DNA from: Azoarcus sp.
GTDB taxonomy: Bacteria > Pseudomonadota > Gammaproteobacteria > Burkholderiales > Rhodocyclaceae
Direction of reading: 5' to 3'
Length of the DNA: 64,000 nucleotides
NCBI GenBank assembly: GCA_030604735.1
Contig: JAUVVG010000010.1
Location: forward strand, 1-64,000
The stretch's first letter is position 1; every line of letters starts with the position of its first letter. Shown piece by piece: positions 39,894 through 50,357 of this stretch. A program made the translations under genes and the position numbers. The notes below the pieces were generated by a model that had not been told where the DNA came from, made no database searches, and saw only the letters and a program-made list of their open reading frames with translations.

Positions 39894-40049
39894 TTGGCGC
39901 GAAACTCGCCGTAGGCGCTCATTGCAGATCTCGCGTGCCCGATCGCGCGGGCCCATGGAAAACGAAACCCCGGTGGCGTTGCTTGTCGACCTCGCCTGCC
40001 CGCGCACGCGCGCTCGAGAGCGATGGCACGGTCATGATGGAGGCGGGTT

Positions 40050-40844
40050 TCATGAACGTCCGGTACGTCCGAAACTGCGGAACAGGGCGTAAAGCGCCCC
40101 CGTGAGTCCGAGCACGGCCAGGCAATACTGAGCCCATGTTCCCTGTGGGTAGCCCAGGTCGTCGAAGAAGAGCCAACCCGCCGAGGCACCGAGAATGACT
40201 GCCAGCACGCGCAGGCCCAGACTGCGTTCCCAGAAACGCCAGCGTGCCGACCACCAGACCCCCAGCGCACCGCACAGCCAGCCGCCTGCGCCGCCGACCA
40301 GGATGTCCAGCGGCCAGTGTGCGCCGACCACAACCCGGGAGAATGCGGCCAGGACGGCGATCGCGAGTGCAAACCAGGCGAGTCGCTGACGCCCCCTGGC
40401 GACACAGCACAAGGCCACCGCGGCGGCGATGCCGAAGGCGGTGACCGAGTGGCCGGACGGGAAAGCATTCGCCTTCAAGGTCTCGCCGATGATGGTGATC
40501 TGCTCCGGTGGTAGTACCGCGGCCGGCCGGGCCTCGGAGAAGAACTTCTTGAGGGCATGGGTGAACACGGTCGCCGCGGGTGCCGCGAGCAAGGCTGCCG
40601 CGGCCCAGCGCGGCCGCCGGTGGAGCAGGCCGGTCAACAGGGCGAACGCCCCCCCGGTGGAGCCGAGATTGGTCACCCCGGACCAGAAGGCCGCGGGCAA
40701 AATTTGCCCGGCCTGGTTCCAGGCCTTGAACCAGGCGGTGTTGGTCTCGACCGAGATGAAGGGTAGTGCGAGCAGCGACAACAGGACGGCCGGCAGCCAG
40801 GTCCAGGCAAGGGTGCTTGCTTTGGTCGTCGTCGAAGGCTTCAT
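40050..40844 (-). CDS. PAP2-family membrane phosphatase (264 aa)
   Basis: A lipid phosphatase of the PAP2 superfamily (PgpB, BacA-like UppP, LpxE/LpxT relatives). The three catalytic motifs are present: [14 protein letters not shown], and [14 protein letters not shown]. About six membrane helices are seen. The ATG at 40844 follows a CCTGAG sequence. It is the first gene of the minus-strand envelope group. It could recycle undecaprenyl diphosphate or dephosphorylate lipid A; the sequence cannot decide. Confidence 0.9.
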   Translation of the reverse strand: MKPSTTTKASTLAWTWLPAVLLSLLALPFISVETNTAWFKAWNQAGQILPAAFWSGVTNLGSTGGAFALLTGLLHRRPRWAAAALLAAPAATVFTHALKKFFSEARPAAVLPPEQITIIGETLKANAFPSGHSVTAFGIAAAVALCCVARGRQRLAWFALAIAVLAAFSRVVVGAHWPLDILVGGAGGWLCGALGVWWSARWRFWERSLGLRVLAVILGASAGWLFFDDLGYPQGTWAQYCLAVLGLTGALYALFRSFGRTGRS

Positions 40845-41162
40845 CTCAGGGCTGGGTGCAAAAGGCTGGATTCTAGCAGTCCGACAGCCGCCTGGCGCCG
40901 ACCGGGGCTGGATCGCGACGGCAGAACCCCATCGGTTACGAGCGCGCGGCGCGTACCTGGGTGCCAAGTCGGTGTATGCCCGACGCTCTCGCGTCGAGGC
41001 TGGGAACGGGTACTCGGCGGGGCGGGACTCCGGCGCGGGACATCGGCACTTCGCGGCCGGTTTGGCCGCGCCGGCGTCGGTTATAATCCGACCCTTTCAT
41101 GCGCGGGTGCCTGCTGCGTTTGCGAGCTTGTGCTCGCCCCATTCTCATCCAGATCGATCGAC
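40845..41162. other. Divergent PAP2/purL intergenic region (318 bp)
   Basis: There is no credible gene here. The purL side holds a 7-bp hairpin (CGCGGCC, 41052-41058, with GGCCGCG, 41064-41070), a perfect TATAAT (41082-41087) and a leader hairpin (GCGAGC 41122-41127, GCTCGC 41132-41137) 25 bp before purL. The remaining 200 bp on the PAP2 side show nothing recognisable. Confidence 0.55.
41082..41087 (+). promoter_or_regulatory. -10 box of the purL promoter
   Basis: A consensus TATAAT lies 75 bp upstream of purL. The best -35 candidate, TTTGGC (41061-41066), gives a short 15-bp spacer and overlaps the hairpin at 41052-41070, so this promoter may need an activator or may be controlled at the hairpin. 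Confidence 0.5.
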
Positions 41163-44100
41163 ATGACCGAAATCCTCAAGTTGCGCGGTGGCGCAGCGCA
41201 TTCTCCGGCGCGACTTTCACGACTCAAGACAGCGCTGGGCGAGACACTGCCCAAGCTGCAGGACATTGCCGCCGAATTCTGGTTCTTCGTCGAGGTCTCG
41301 GCGCCGCTGGCCGATGAGGAGTGCCGCAGGTTGTTCGAACTGCTGGCGGTGAGCGATGTTGGCGCGGGGCCGGACGGCACCCTGCTGCTGATCGTACCCC
41401 GGCTCGGTACGATTTCACCCTGGTCGTCCAAGGCCAGCGATATTGCCCACCAATGCGGCTTCGACAAGGTCGTCCGGGTGGAGCGCGGCGTCGCCTACAC
41501 CTTGCGCCACAAGGGCGGCCTGGACCAGCGGCATTTTTCGGAGATTCTGCCGCTGCTGCACGACCGGATGACCGAGTCGGTGCTACAAAGCGTGGAGGCG
41601 GCCGACGCCTTGTTCCACCACTATGCCCCGCAGCCACTGGCCAGCGTAGACATCCTGTCCGGCGGCCGGGCCGGACTGGAAAAGGCGAACGTCGAACTCG
41701 GCCTGGCCTTGTCGGATGACGAGATCGACTATCTGCTCGACAATTTCCTTCGTATCGGGCGCAACCCGACCGATGTAGAACTGATGATGTTCGCCCAGGC
41801 TAACTCGGAACATTGCCGTCACAAGATCTTCAACGCCGACTGGGTCATCGACGCCAAGCCGATGGACAAGACGCTGTTCGGCATGATCCGCGAGACCCAC
41901 GCCGCCCATCCCCAGGGCACGGTTGTCGCCTACTCCGACAACGCTTCGGTGATCGAGGGCGGCGTCTGCGACCGCCTTTATCCGGACGCGTCCGGCCAGT
42001 GGTCGCATCACGAGGAACTGACCCATATCCTGGCCAAGGTCGAGACCCACAACCATCCGACCGCGATCTCCCCGTTCCCGGGCGCAGCGACCGGTGCGGG
42101 CGGAGAGATCCGCGATGAAGGCGCGACCGGCCGCGGTTCGCGGCCCAAGGCCGGCCTGACCGGCTTCTCGGTGTCCAACCTGCGCATCCCGGATTTCCTG
42201 CAGCCCTGGGAGAAACCCTATGGCCGCCCGGAGCGGATCGCGTCCGCGCTCGACATCATGATCGAGGGGCCGATCGGCGGAGCGGCGTTCAACAACGAGT
42301 TCGGCCGGCCCAATCTGGCAGGCTATTTCCGGACCTTCGAGCAGGAGGTCATGGGCGAGGTCCGCGGCTATCACAAGCCGATCATGATCGCCGGCGGCAT
42401 TGGCAGCATTCAGGGTCAGCAATCGCACAAGATAGAGTTCGCTTCCGGCACGCTGCTGATCCAGCTCGGCGGGCCCGGGATGTTGATCGGCCTGGGCGGC
42501 GGCGCCGCGTCGAGCATGGCGACCGGCACCAACGCCGCCGACCTCGATTTCGCATCGGTGCAGCGGGGCAACCCGGAGATCCAGCGCCGCTGCCAGGAGG
42601 TCATCGATCGGTGCTGGCAGCAGGGCGAAGCCAACCCGATCCTGTCCATTCACGATGTCGGCGCCGGTGGCTTGTCCAACGCGATGCCGGAGCTGGCCGA
42701 CTCGGCCCACCTCGGCGCCCGTCTGGAACTGCGCGAAATCCATATCGAAGAGCCCGGCATGAGTCCGCGCGAGATCTGGAGCAACGAATCACAGGAACGC
42801 TATGTGCTCGCGATCGCGCCGGAGCGTCTGGAGGAGTTCCGGGCGATCTGCGAGCGCGAGCGCTGCCCCTTCGCGGTGCTCGGCGAGGCGACCGCCGATG
42901 GCCACCTGACCCTGACCGACCGGCACTTCGAGAACAAGCCGGTCGACATGGAAATGCAGGTGCTGCTGGGCAAGCCGCCCAAGATGACCCGCAATGTTTC
43001 GCGCCGTGCGACGCACCTGCCGCCGTTCGACGTGACCGACCTCGATCTGCGTGAGACCTGTTTGCGGGTATTGCGTCTGCCAACGGTGGCGAGCAAGAGT
43101 TTTCTGATCACGATCGGCGACCGTTCTGTCGGTGGCCTCACCGCGCGCGATCAGATGGTCGGACCCTGGCAGGTGCCGGTAGCCGATGTCGCGGTGACCT
43201 CGATGAGCTTCTCCGGCCTGGCCGGCGAGGCTTTCGCGATGGGTGAGCGCACCCCTGTCGCCTGTGTCGATGCCGCCGCCTCCGGCCGGCTTGCGGTTGG
43301 CGAGGCGGTCACCAACATCGCCGCGGCCGACATCGCCGGAATCGGTGATATCAAACTGTCGGCGAACTGGATGGCCGCAGCCGGGCATCGGGGCGAGGAT
43401 GCCAAGCTGTTCGACACCGTGACCGCGGTCTCGGCCTTTTGCCAGGCTGCCAGCCTGTCGATTCCGGTTGGCAAGGACTCCTTGTCGATGAAGACCGCCT
43501 GGTCCGAGGATGGGCAGGACAAGGCAGTGATCGCGCCCTTGTCGCTTGTGGTGACGGCGTTCGCGCCTGTGGCCGATGTGCGCCGGACGCTGACGCCGCA
43601 ACTGGTGCTCGATCCGGAAGCCGAGACCGAGTTGCTGTTGATCGATCTCGGTAACGGCCGCAACCGGCTCGGCGGCTCGGCACTGACCCAGGTTCATGAG
43701 TCGGTCGGCGAGCACGCGCCCGACGTCGACCCGGCACAACTGGTTGCCTTCTTCGAACTGATCCAGCGCTTCCGGCGGGAAGACCTGTTGCTCGCCTATC
43801 ACGATCGCAGCGATGGCGGACTGTTCGCGACGCTGTGCGAGATGGCCTTCGCGTCCCGCTGTGGTCTGTCGATCACGCTCGATACCGTCTGCTACGACCC
43901 GTACATGAACGACGTCGATGGGCTGGACAAGAAGCCGGACACGATCAAGGGGCGGCTCAACGACCGCCTGTTCGCCGGTCTCTTCGCCGAGGAACTCGGT
44001 GCGGTGGTCCAGATCCGGCGGGAAGATCGCGCCCGGATCACCACGCCCTTGCGCGAGGCCGGCTTAACCTACCATTTCCTCGGCGAGCCGAACGACAAGG

Positions 44101-45092
44101 ACGAGATCCGCCTGTGGCGCAATGCCAAGCTGGTCTTCAACGGGCAGCGTGCCGAGCTGATGCAGGCCTGGGCCGAGACCGGCTACCGGATCGCTGCCCT
44201 GCGTGACGACGCCGAGTGCGCCAAGCAGGCCTTCGACGCGCTCGCCGATGCCGGGGATACCGGCCTGTTCGTCGACACCCGCTTCGATCCGGCCGATGAT
44301 GTCGCGGCGCCGATGATCGCCAGCGGCGCGCGGCCGCGCATCGCGGTGCTGCGCGAGCAGGGGGTCAACTCGCACAACGAGATGGCGGCGGCGTTCGACC
44401 GGGCCGGTTTTGCGCCGTTCGACGTCCATATGTCGGACCTGCAGTCGGGCCGGTTCGACCTGGCCGAGTTCAAGGGTTTCGCTGCCTGCGGCGGGTTCTC
44501 GTACGGCGACGTGTTAGGCGCCGGTCAGGGCTGGGCCAAATCCATCCTGTTCAATCCGCGCTTGCGGGAGATGTTCGAGTCCTTCTTCGGGCGTGACGAT
44601 ACCTTTGCGCTCGGCGTGTGCAATGGCTGCCAGATGATGGCGCATCTCTCGGCCATCATCCCCGGTGCCGATCATTGGCCGGTGTTCGAGCGCAACCGCA
44701 GCGAGCAGTTCGAGGCCCGTTTCGTGATGACCGAGGTGCTGGAGAACCCGTCCATTCTTTTCGATGGCATGGCCGGTAGTCGCATGCCTATCGTGGTCAG
44801 CCATGGCGAGGGCAGGGCGGTGTTTCGCCAGCCGGGCGATCAGGCCGTGGCCAGGGCGGCTTTGCGCTACATCGACAACAACGGTGCGGTCGCGGCCCGT
44901 TACCCGGCCAACCCGAACGGATCGCCGGACGGCCTGACCGGTTTCACCAACTCGGATGGGCGCTTCACCATCATGATGCCGCACCCGGAGCGATGCTTCC
45001 GGACGGTCCAGATGAGCTGGCATCCTGAATCGCTGGGTGAGGATTCGCCGTGGGCACGGCTTTTCCGGAATGCGCGCAAATGGGTCGGGTGA
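41163..45092 (+). CDS. purL: Phosphoribosylformylglycinamidine synthase, single-chain (1309 aa)
   Basis: The fourth step of purine synthesis: FGAR to FGAM with glutamine and ATP. It is the large PurL type with an N-terminal PurS-like domain, two AIRS-type ATPase halves ([17 protein letters not shown] and [15 protein letters not shown]), and a C-terminal class I glutaminase with GVCNGCQMM and the His/Glu pair in PHPER. Length is close to E. coli PurL (1295). The ATG at 41163 gives MTEILKLRG; no strong ribosome site is seen, and a GTG at 41130 is an alternative. Confidence 0.96.
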   Translation: MTEILKLRGGAAHSPARLSRLKTALGETLPKLQDIAAEFWFFVEVSAPLADEECRRLFELLAVSDVGAGPDGTLLLIVPRLGTISPWSSKASDIAHQCGFDKVVRVERGVAYTLRHKGGLDQRHFSEILPLLHDRMTESVLQSVEAADALFHHYAPQPLASVDILSGGRAGLEKANVELGLALSDDEIDYLLDNFLRIGRNPTDVELMMFAQANSEHCRHKIFNADWVIDAKPMDKTLFGMIRETHAAHPQGTVVAYSDNASVIEGGVCDRLYPDASGQWSHHEELTHILAKVETHNHPTAISPFPGAATGAGGEIRDEGATGRGSRPKAGLTGFSVSNLRIPDFLQPWEKPYGRPERIASALDIMIEGPIGGAAFNNEFGRPNLAGYFRTFEQEVMGEVRGYHKPIMIAGGIGSIQGQQSHKIEFASGTLLIQLGGPGMLIGLGGGAASSMATGTNAADLDFASVQRGNPEIQRRCQEVIDRCWQQGEANPILSIHDVGAGGLSNAMPELADSAHLGARLELREIHIEEPGMSPREIWSNESQERYVLAIAPERLEEFRAICERERCPFAVLGEATADGHLTLTDRHFENKPVDMEMQVLLGKPPKMTRNVSRRATHLPPFDVTDLDLRETCLRVLRLPTVASKSFLITIGDRSVGGLTARDQMVGPWQVPVADVAVTSMSFSGLAGEAFAMGERTPVACVDAAASGRLAVGEAVTNIAAADIAGIGDIKLSANWMAAAGHRGEDAKLFDTVTAVSAFCQAASLSIPVGKDSLSMKTAWSEDGQDKAVIAPLSLVVTAFAPVADVRRTLTPQLVLDPEAETELLLIDLGNGRNRLGGSALTQVHESVGEHAPDVDPAQLVAFFELIQRFRREDLLLAYHDRSDGGLFATLCEMAFASRCGLSITLDTVCYDPYMNDVDGLDKKPDTIKGRLNDRLFAGLFAEELGAVVQIRREDRARITTPLREAGLTYHFLGEPNDKDEIRLWRNAKLVFNGQRAELMQAWAETGYRIAALRDDAECAKQAFDALADAGDTGLFVDTRFDPADDVAAPMIASGARPRIAVLREQGVNSHNEMAAAFDRAGFAPFDVHMSDLQSGRFDLAEFKGFAACGGFSYGDVLGAGQGWAKSILFNPRLREMFESFFGRDDTFALGVCNGCQMMAHLSAIIPGADHWPVFERNRSEQFEARFVMTEVLENPSILFDGMAGSRMPIVVSHGEGRAVFRQPGDQAVARAALRYIDNNGAVAARYPANPNGSPDGLTGFTNSDGRFTIMMPHPERCFRTVQMSWHPESLGEDSPWARLFRNARKWVG

Positions 45093-45199
45093 TGCTGATC
45101 TCCTGTCGGTCGGGTCGGGCGAGTTGAGTTGCGTCAATTCGCTAGGCTCGGTGTTGGCATAGTCTTGTGCATGACGCCATTTCTCGTTTGATCATTGGC

Positions 45200-45595
45200 A
45201 TGAAGCTACCCGGGCCCCGTCGTTTGCAGCGCCTTGCCTCATGGATCGCAACCTTCGCCATCCTGATGGCTACGCTTGCGCCGACGGTCAGCCAGGCGCT
45301 GGTCGTGTCCGGTCTGGCGGAATCGGACTGGGTGGAGATTTGTTCCGCGCAAGGCACGCGCTGGATCAATGCTGCCGAGGAGGCGCCGGAAAGGCAGCCT
45401 GCCCAGGCCCATGCCGAAGTTTGCCCCTACTGCTTCACGCATGCAGGTTCGTTCGGACTCGCACCCCCAGCCGACGCGACCACCGATCCATTCGCGGGAG
45501 ATCGCTATCTCCCCGTTCCCATCGCCAACGACCCACCTAGGGTCGCCAACGTCTGGTTCCCCTATCAGACGCGTGCGCCGCCGCTGATCGCCTGA
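45200..45595 (+). CDS. DUF2946-like secreted cysteine/histidine protein (131 aa)
   Basis: A small exported protein with a signal peptide ending near SQA (residue 33). The motif CPYCFTHAGSFGL has C75, C78 and H81, with another cysteine at 48. This spacing resembles DUF2946 proteins, often found beside copper genes. The next gene is a PCuAC copper chaperone, which supports metal handling in the periplasm. The exact role is unknown. A GTG start at 45167 would lengthen the N-terminus; the ATG at 45200 gives a normal signal peptide. Confidence 0.75.
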   Translation: MKLPGPRRLQRLASWIATFAILMATLAPTVSQALVVSGLAESDWVEICSAQGTRWINAAEEAPERQPAQAHAEVCPYCFTHAGSFGLAPPADATTDPFAGDRYLPVPIANDPPRVANVWFPYQTRAPPLIA

Positions 45596-45764
45596 ACCCG
45601 GCACTTCCCTACCGCGACCGACTATCTCCGTGACCGCTGAGGTCGCCTTCGATTATCGGCTTCGCATGCGATGGAGGTTGCGCCCATCGCAGAAAGTTTT
45701 GCTCCCTGCTGCAATTCGGGCATCGATAACGCCCGCTTTCTCTGCCTTTCTTCCGGAGTTCATC

Positions 45765-46259
45765 ATGATCAAGAAAACATTTGTCGCTTCCTTTCTCGCG
45801 CTGGTGATGGCGCCACTATTCGCACAGGTCTCGGTCGAGGATCCCTGGGTGCGTGGCACCGTGCCGCAGCAACGCGCCACCGGCGCCTTCATGCAGCTCA
45901 CGGCCGAAACAGACGCGCGCCTGGTCGCAGCCGAGTCCCCGGTTGCCGGGTTGGTCGAGATTCACGAGATGGCGATGGAAAACGACGTGATGAAAATGCG
46001 TCGGATTCCTGGCATCGACCTGCCGGCCGGACAGACCATGGAGCTGAAACCCGGCGGCTATCATGTGATGTTGCTGGACTTGAAGGAGCAGATGGTCGGC
46101 GGCGCGGTCGTGCCGATCACGCTGATTTTCGAGACCAGCGCAGGTGAGCGATACACTCGGGAAATCGAGGCGCCGGTTGTGGCGCTCGGGGCTGCCAGGC
46201 AAGGCATGGGGGGCGGCCAGCCGCATCAGCATCAGCATCAGCACGGCCATGGTCGTTGA
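45765..46259 (+). CDS. PCu(A)C-type periplasmic copper chaperone (164 aa)
   Basis: A Cu(I)-binding protein that helps load the CuA or CuB site of cytochrome oxidase. The signal peptide ends near FA-QV (residue 20). The copper motif H-x10-M-x21-H-x-M is exact: H67, M78, H100 and M102. The C-terminus has an added His/Gln tail (PHQHQHQHGHG), likely for extra metal capture. CGGAG precedes the ATG at 45765. It follows the DUF2946-like gene by 169 nt. Confidence 0.93.
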   Translation: MIKKTFVASFLALVMAPLFAQVSVEDPWVRGTVPQQRATGAFMQLTAETDARLVAAESPVAGLVEIHEMAMENDVMKMRRIPGIDLPAGQTMELKPGGYHVMLLDLKEQMVGGAVVPITLIFETSAGERYTREIEAPVVALGAARQGMGGGQPHQHQHQHGHGR

Positions 46260-46439
46260 GGCGCTGGCCGGCTCGCGGTCGTCGCCGCCAGGACGCAGGC
46301 GAATTTCAGACGATGGCCGAGATTCCAACTCAAGATTCCCTCGTGAAAGTCGATAAGATTCAGGCCACCCTTCGCAACCGCGTCGGGTGGTGCTGAGTCC
46401 GAGCCCTGTCGGGCGATCGATGAGAGGGAGAAAAGCTGG

Positions 46440-48467
46440 ATGATCGAGTTCGTCAATCGACTGTCGATCCGTTTCAAGCTATGGATGGGCTTCGGCGTAC
46501 TGCTGGCGATACTGCTGGCCGTATCGGTGATCGGTCTGTTCGCATTGCAGAACAGTCGGGACGCTGCGACAACCATGGTGAGCGAAGTCCAGCCAGCGGC
46601 GCTTGCGGCGCTGGAAGTGGATGGTGCCTTGCAACGGGCGACTGCGTCGGTGGGCTTCTACCTGGTCACCCGGGAAGCCGGCTACCGCGACGCGTTCGAA
46701 TCGGATCTGTCCTCCCTGAGCGGGAAGATGGACGGCTTGCGCACCGCGCTGGCGCGGCTTGATAGACCTGCTCAGCGCAGGCAGGCGGATGAAGTCGCGA
46801 ACCGGATACAGCGGCTCGCATCGTTCAAGGACGAGCTGCTGCAAGTCGCGGTGGATCCGGTGCTCAACATGCCTGCGATGAACATCACCAATCAGTAACT
46901 CAATCCGGTTGCGCGAGAGATGCTGCACTACAGCGCGCAGATGATCGCGGTCGAAAGCGCGGCGCTGGACAGTCTGATTCATCGCGAACTGCTGGCGGCC
47001 TTTCATGACCTCCGCTACGCGTTGAGCAATGTAATGAACGGGATTCGCGGATTCGTCGCATTCCGCGATACCGCGTCACGAGAGAATACCGAGCTCTACG
47101 CGGCCCGTATTCGTGACCTGCTCGAGGCGATCGCCGCACGGCGCGACATGCTCGATTTCGAGCAGGAAGAGGCCATGGATCATCTGCCGGGTCTGTTCGA
47201 GCAACTCGAGCGGGGCTTGCTCGAGCTGTTCGAGGTGCACGGCAGCGATCGCTCGCACCGGGACGCCTATCTGATTCGGACCGAAGTGGCACCCTTGCTC
47301 GCAGAGAGCAGCGCGATTCTGGCCGATCTGGTCGGCGCGCTCCAACGCGAGGTCGATCTCACCAGCGATGCCCTGGTGAACCGGGTCGATGGCGCGACCC
47401 GCTCGATGACTCTGTTGATGATCATCGGTCTCAGCCTGGGTGTGGCCGGCGCGTTCGTGATCGGCATGATGGTGATTCGGCCGATTCGCGAGGTCAGCGA
47501 TGCCATGAACGAGATCGCGGCTGGGGACGGCGATTTGACCCGTCGCCTGGATGAGCGGGGCGGGGCGGAGATCCGGGCATTGGCGTCGGCATTCAATCGT
47601 TTCGTTGACCGGATTCGCGAGACGCTGACCAGCGTCAACGCCGCGGTCGGCAATCTTGCCAATGCGTCACATCAGTTGGCCGAGGTCACGGCCGCGACCG
47701 ATCGCGGCGTGGCGACACAGCGTGACGAAACCGATGCCCTGGCGGCCAGTATGAGTCAGATGTCCGCAAGTGTCGTGGTCGTCGGGGAACAGGCCGAAGC
47801 CGCGACTGCGCTGACCGAGGCGTCACGACAGGCGGCGCAGGATGGCGGACGGATCGTGACAGCAACGGTCACGTCGGTGTCCCGACTTGCCGAGGAAGTG
47901 GCACGGGCTGGCGAGGTGATTGTCCAGCTGGGCGAAGATGCCGCAACGATCACGCCCGTACTCGAAGGCATTCGCGAAGTCGCGGACCAGACCAACCTGC
48001 TCGCACTGAATGCGGCGATCGAGGCGGCGCGCGCAGGCGAGCACGGTCGGGGTTTTGCCGTCGTCGCCGACGAGGTCAGGAAGCTCGCCTCCCGGTCTCA
48101 GCTCGCGACCGAGGAAATCCGGGTCGTGATGGAGCGATTGCAGGGTGCGGCAGCCCGCGCGGTCCAGGTCATGAATGCCGGCCGTACTCAAGCGCAGGAT
48201 GCGGTGACGGCAGCCGAGAACGTGACAGGTTTTCTCGAGTCGATCACGTCCTCGGTCGGCAGCATCGGCGATTCGAACGTACGGGTCGCATCGAGTGTGC
48301 GGGAACAAACCGTCGTGGCCGAGCGGATGAATGGCAACGTCGATGGCATCCGGGCGGTGGCCGAGCAGCAGGCCGAGCTTGCACAAGGCTTGATGCGCTC
48401 GGTCGATGAACTCGAACAAATGGCCGAGTTGTTGAAGTCGCTGGTCGGTACCTTCCGGTTGAGGTGA
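46440..48467 (+). pseudogene. Methyl-accepting chemotaxis protein gene with one in-frame TAA (675 codons)
   Basis: One frame runs from the ATG at 46440 to 48467 but is broken by TAA at 46896-46898 (codon 153). Before it: a cytoplasmic head, helix TM1 at about 14-36 and part of a helical ligand domain. After it: the rest of the ligand domain, TM2 near 47400-47475, a HAMP domain ([20 protein letters not shown]) and the signalling tip ([18 protein letters not shown]). Frame and homology continue across the stop with no indel. The second part could restart at the ATG at 46920 but would lack TM1. A real nonsense mutation or a base error (CAA to TAA) fits best. Confidence 0.85.
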
Positions 48468-48501
48468 CCGGAACATCGTCCGGGACCCCCTCGCCAGTCG
48501 T

Positions 48502-48531
48502 GCCGCCCGCCCACCACGATGGCCGGGCGGC
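48502..48531. terminator. Possible hairpin between the chemoreceptor gene and ETF-QO
   Basis: GCCGCCCG (48502-48509) and CGGGCGGC (48524-48531) can form an 8-bp stem between two convergent genes. It has no T-tract, so it may only assist Rho-dependent ending. Confidence 0.35.
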
Positions 48532-48534
48532 GGG

Positions 48535-50172
48535 TCACATACCCTGGTAGATCGGCCCTTCGCCGCCTTGCGGAACCACCCAGTTGATGTTCTGGGTCGG
48601 GTCCTTGATGTCGCAGGTCTTGCAGTGGACACAGTTCTGGGCGTTGATCTGCAGGCGCGGGCCGGCGTCCTCGCGGACGATCTCGTACACCCCGGCCGGG
48701 CAGTAGCGCTGCTCCGGGGCGTCGTACTTGTCGAGGTTCACCCGGATCGCGACCGAGGCATCCTTGAGCTGCAGATGGCAGGGCTGCTCTTCCTCGTGGT
48801 TGGTGTTGGACAGGAATACCGAGGACAGGCGGTCGAAGGACACCACGCCGTCAGGCTTCGGATACTCGATCGGGGTGCATTCGCTGGCCGGTTTCAGCGT
48901 GATGTGGTCGGCCGTGTTGTGCAGCGTCCACGGCGCCTTGCCGCGGAACAGGATCTGGTCCATGCCGAACAGCAGGGAGCCCATCCACAGCCCTTTCTTC
49001 ATCAAAGGCTTGAAGTTGCGGGCCTTGTACAACTCGTCGAACAGCCAGCTCTGGCGGAAAGCCTTGGGATAGGCCTCGAGCTCGTCGCGCTGACGCTCGG
49101 CGGCGAGGGCCTCGAAGGCGGCCTCGGCGGCCAGCATGCCTGACTTGATCGCGGCGTGGATGCCCTTGATCCGGGAGGCGTTCAGATAACCCGCGTCGTC
49201 GCCGATCAAGGCACCACCCGGGAAGGTGGTCTTGGGCAGCGACTGCAAGCCACCGGCCGAAATCGCACGGGCACCGTAGGAAAGTCGCTTGCCGCCTTCC
49301 AGGTAGGCGCGGATCTCGGGATGGGTCTTGAAGCGCTGGAACTCTTCGTAGGGCGAGAGATACGGAGTGGTGTAGTTCAGGCCGACGACGTAACCGATCG
49401 CGACCAGATTGTCCACGAGGTGATAAAAGAACGAACCCCCATAAGTGTCGTTTTGCAGCGGCCAGCCGGCGGTGTGCATGACCAGACCCGGTTTGTGCTG
49501 CTCCGGCTTGATCTCCCACAGTTCCTTGATGCCGATACCGTAGCTCTGAGGATCGACCCCCTCGCGAAGATTGAACTTCGCTTCCAGCATCTTGCCTAGA
49601 TGGCCCCGGCAACCCTCGGCGAACAGCGTGTACTTGGCATGCAGTTCCATGCCGGGCTCGTGGTGGGGGCCAGGGGTGCCGTCGCGGTTCAGGCCCATGT
49701 CACCGGTGGCGATGCCTTTGACCGCACCGTTGTCGTCGTAAAGGATTTCGGCAGCGGCGAAGCCGGGATAGATCTCGATGCCGGCCGCTTCGGCCTGCTC
49801 GCCCAGCCATTTGGCGAGGTGGCCCAGACGGACGATGTAGTTGCCGTGGTTTTGGAAACAGTCCGGCAGCAGGCTATTCGGGACTGCACGCGCACTGGTC
49901 TCGGTCAGGAACAGGAAACGGTCCTCGGTGACCGCGGTCTTGATCGGCGCGCCTTTCTCCTGCCAGTCCGGGATCAATTCGTTCAAGGAGCGGGGGTCGA
50001 GAACGGCGCCGGAGAGCGAGTGGGCGCCGATCTCGGAACCCTTTTCGATCAGACAGATGGACAACTCCTGGCCCTTTTCGTCTGCGATCTGCTTGAGCCG
50101 GATCGCCGCGGCCAGACCGGCCGGGCCGCCACCGACGATCAGGACGTCGAATTCCATGGATTCACGTTCCAT
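48535..50172 (-). CDS. Electron transfer flavoprotein-ubiquinone oxidoreductase (545 aa)
   Basis: An inner-membrane-associated FAD and [4Fe-4S] enzyme that passes electrons from ETF (fed by acyl-CoA dehydrogenases) to ubiquinone. The FAD motif is [15 protein letters not shown]. The C-terminal ferredoxin-like cysteines are in YCPAGVYEI and [17 protein letters not shown]. Length matches the family (about 550). The ATG at 50172 has GAGGAG seven bases upstream. It is divergent from a thioesterase gene, with a perfect palindrome between them, consistent with control by fatty-acid status. Confidence 0.96.
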   Translation of the reverse strand: MERESMEFDVLIVGGGPAGLAAAIRLKQIADEKGQELSICLIEKGSEIGAHSLSGAVLDPRSLNELIPDWQEKGAPIKTAVTEDRFLFLTETSARAVPNSLLPDCFQNHGNYIVRLGHLAKWLGEQAEAAGIEIYPGFAAAEILYDDNGAVKGIATGDMGLNRDGTPGPHHEPGMELHAKYTLFAEGCRGHLGKMLEAKFNLREGVDPQSYGIGIKELWEIKPEQHKPGLVMHTAGWPLQNDTYGGSFFYHLVDNLVAIGYVVGLNYTTPYLSPYEEFQRFKTHPEIRAYLEGGKRLSYGARAISAGGLQSLPKTTFPGGALIGDDAGYLNASRIKGIHAAIKSGMLAAEAAFEALAAERQRDELEAYPKAFRQSWLFDELYKARNFKPLMKKGLWMGSLLFGMDQILFRGKAPWTLHNTADHITLKPASECTPIEYPKPDGVVSFDRLSSVFLSNTNHEEEQPCHLQLKDASVAIRVNLDKYDAPEQRYCPAGVYEIVREDAGPRLQINAQNCVHCKTCDIKDPTQNINWVVPQGGEGPIYQGM

Positions 50173-50300
50173 CTGATTCTCCTCGTTATGTCTGCACCGG
50201 CGCGTTGTCCGGTGCGATATGTGTGCATTCAAGTTTAACCCGGTTGCCCAATGCGCTTGTGTCCTTGACGCGGATTCACCGGGGATGCCCGTGCGGCATC

Positions 50301-50320
50301 AACATACGGCGCCGTATGTT
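50301..50320. promoter_or_regulatory. Perfect 20-bp palindrome, probable repressor operator
   Basis: AACATACGGCGCCGTATGTT reads the same on both strands. It lies in the ETF-QO/thioesterase divergent spacer, 37 bp before the thioesterase start and 128 bp from the ETF-QO start. Its core CATAC-N6-GTATG is shared with the palindrome at 472-489 upstream of the hydroxyacyl-CoA dehydrogenase. A TetR-family regulator of fatty-acid genes is the likely reader; none is encoded in this window. Confidence 0.7.
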
Positions 50321-50357
50321 ACATTATCGCCGCTTCGATGAACAAATGAGGATGTCT

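Noticed and set aside
36200-40844. A complete L-Ara4N lipid A modification operon
   Set aside because: Only GT2 and GT83 types are present. ArnA, ArnB and ArnD and the EmrE-like flippases ArnE and ArnF are absent from this window.
46896-46898. The chemoreceptor stop as programmed recoding or selenocysteine/pyrrolysine
   Set aside because: The codon is TAA, not TGA or TAG, and no recoding element follows. Mutation or sequencing error is simpler.
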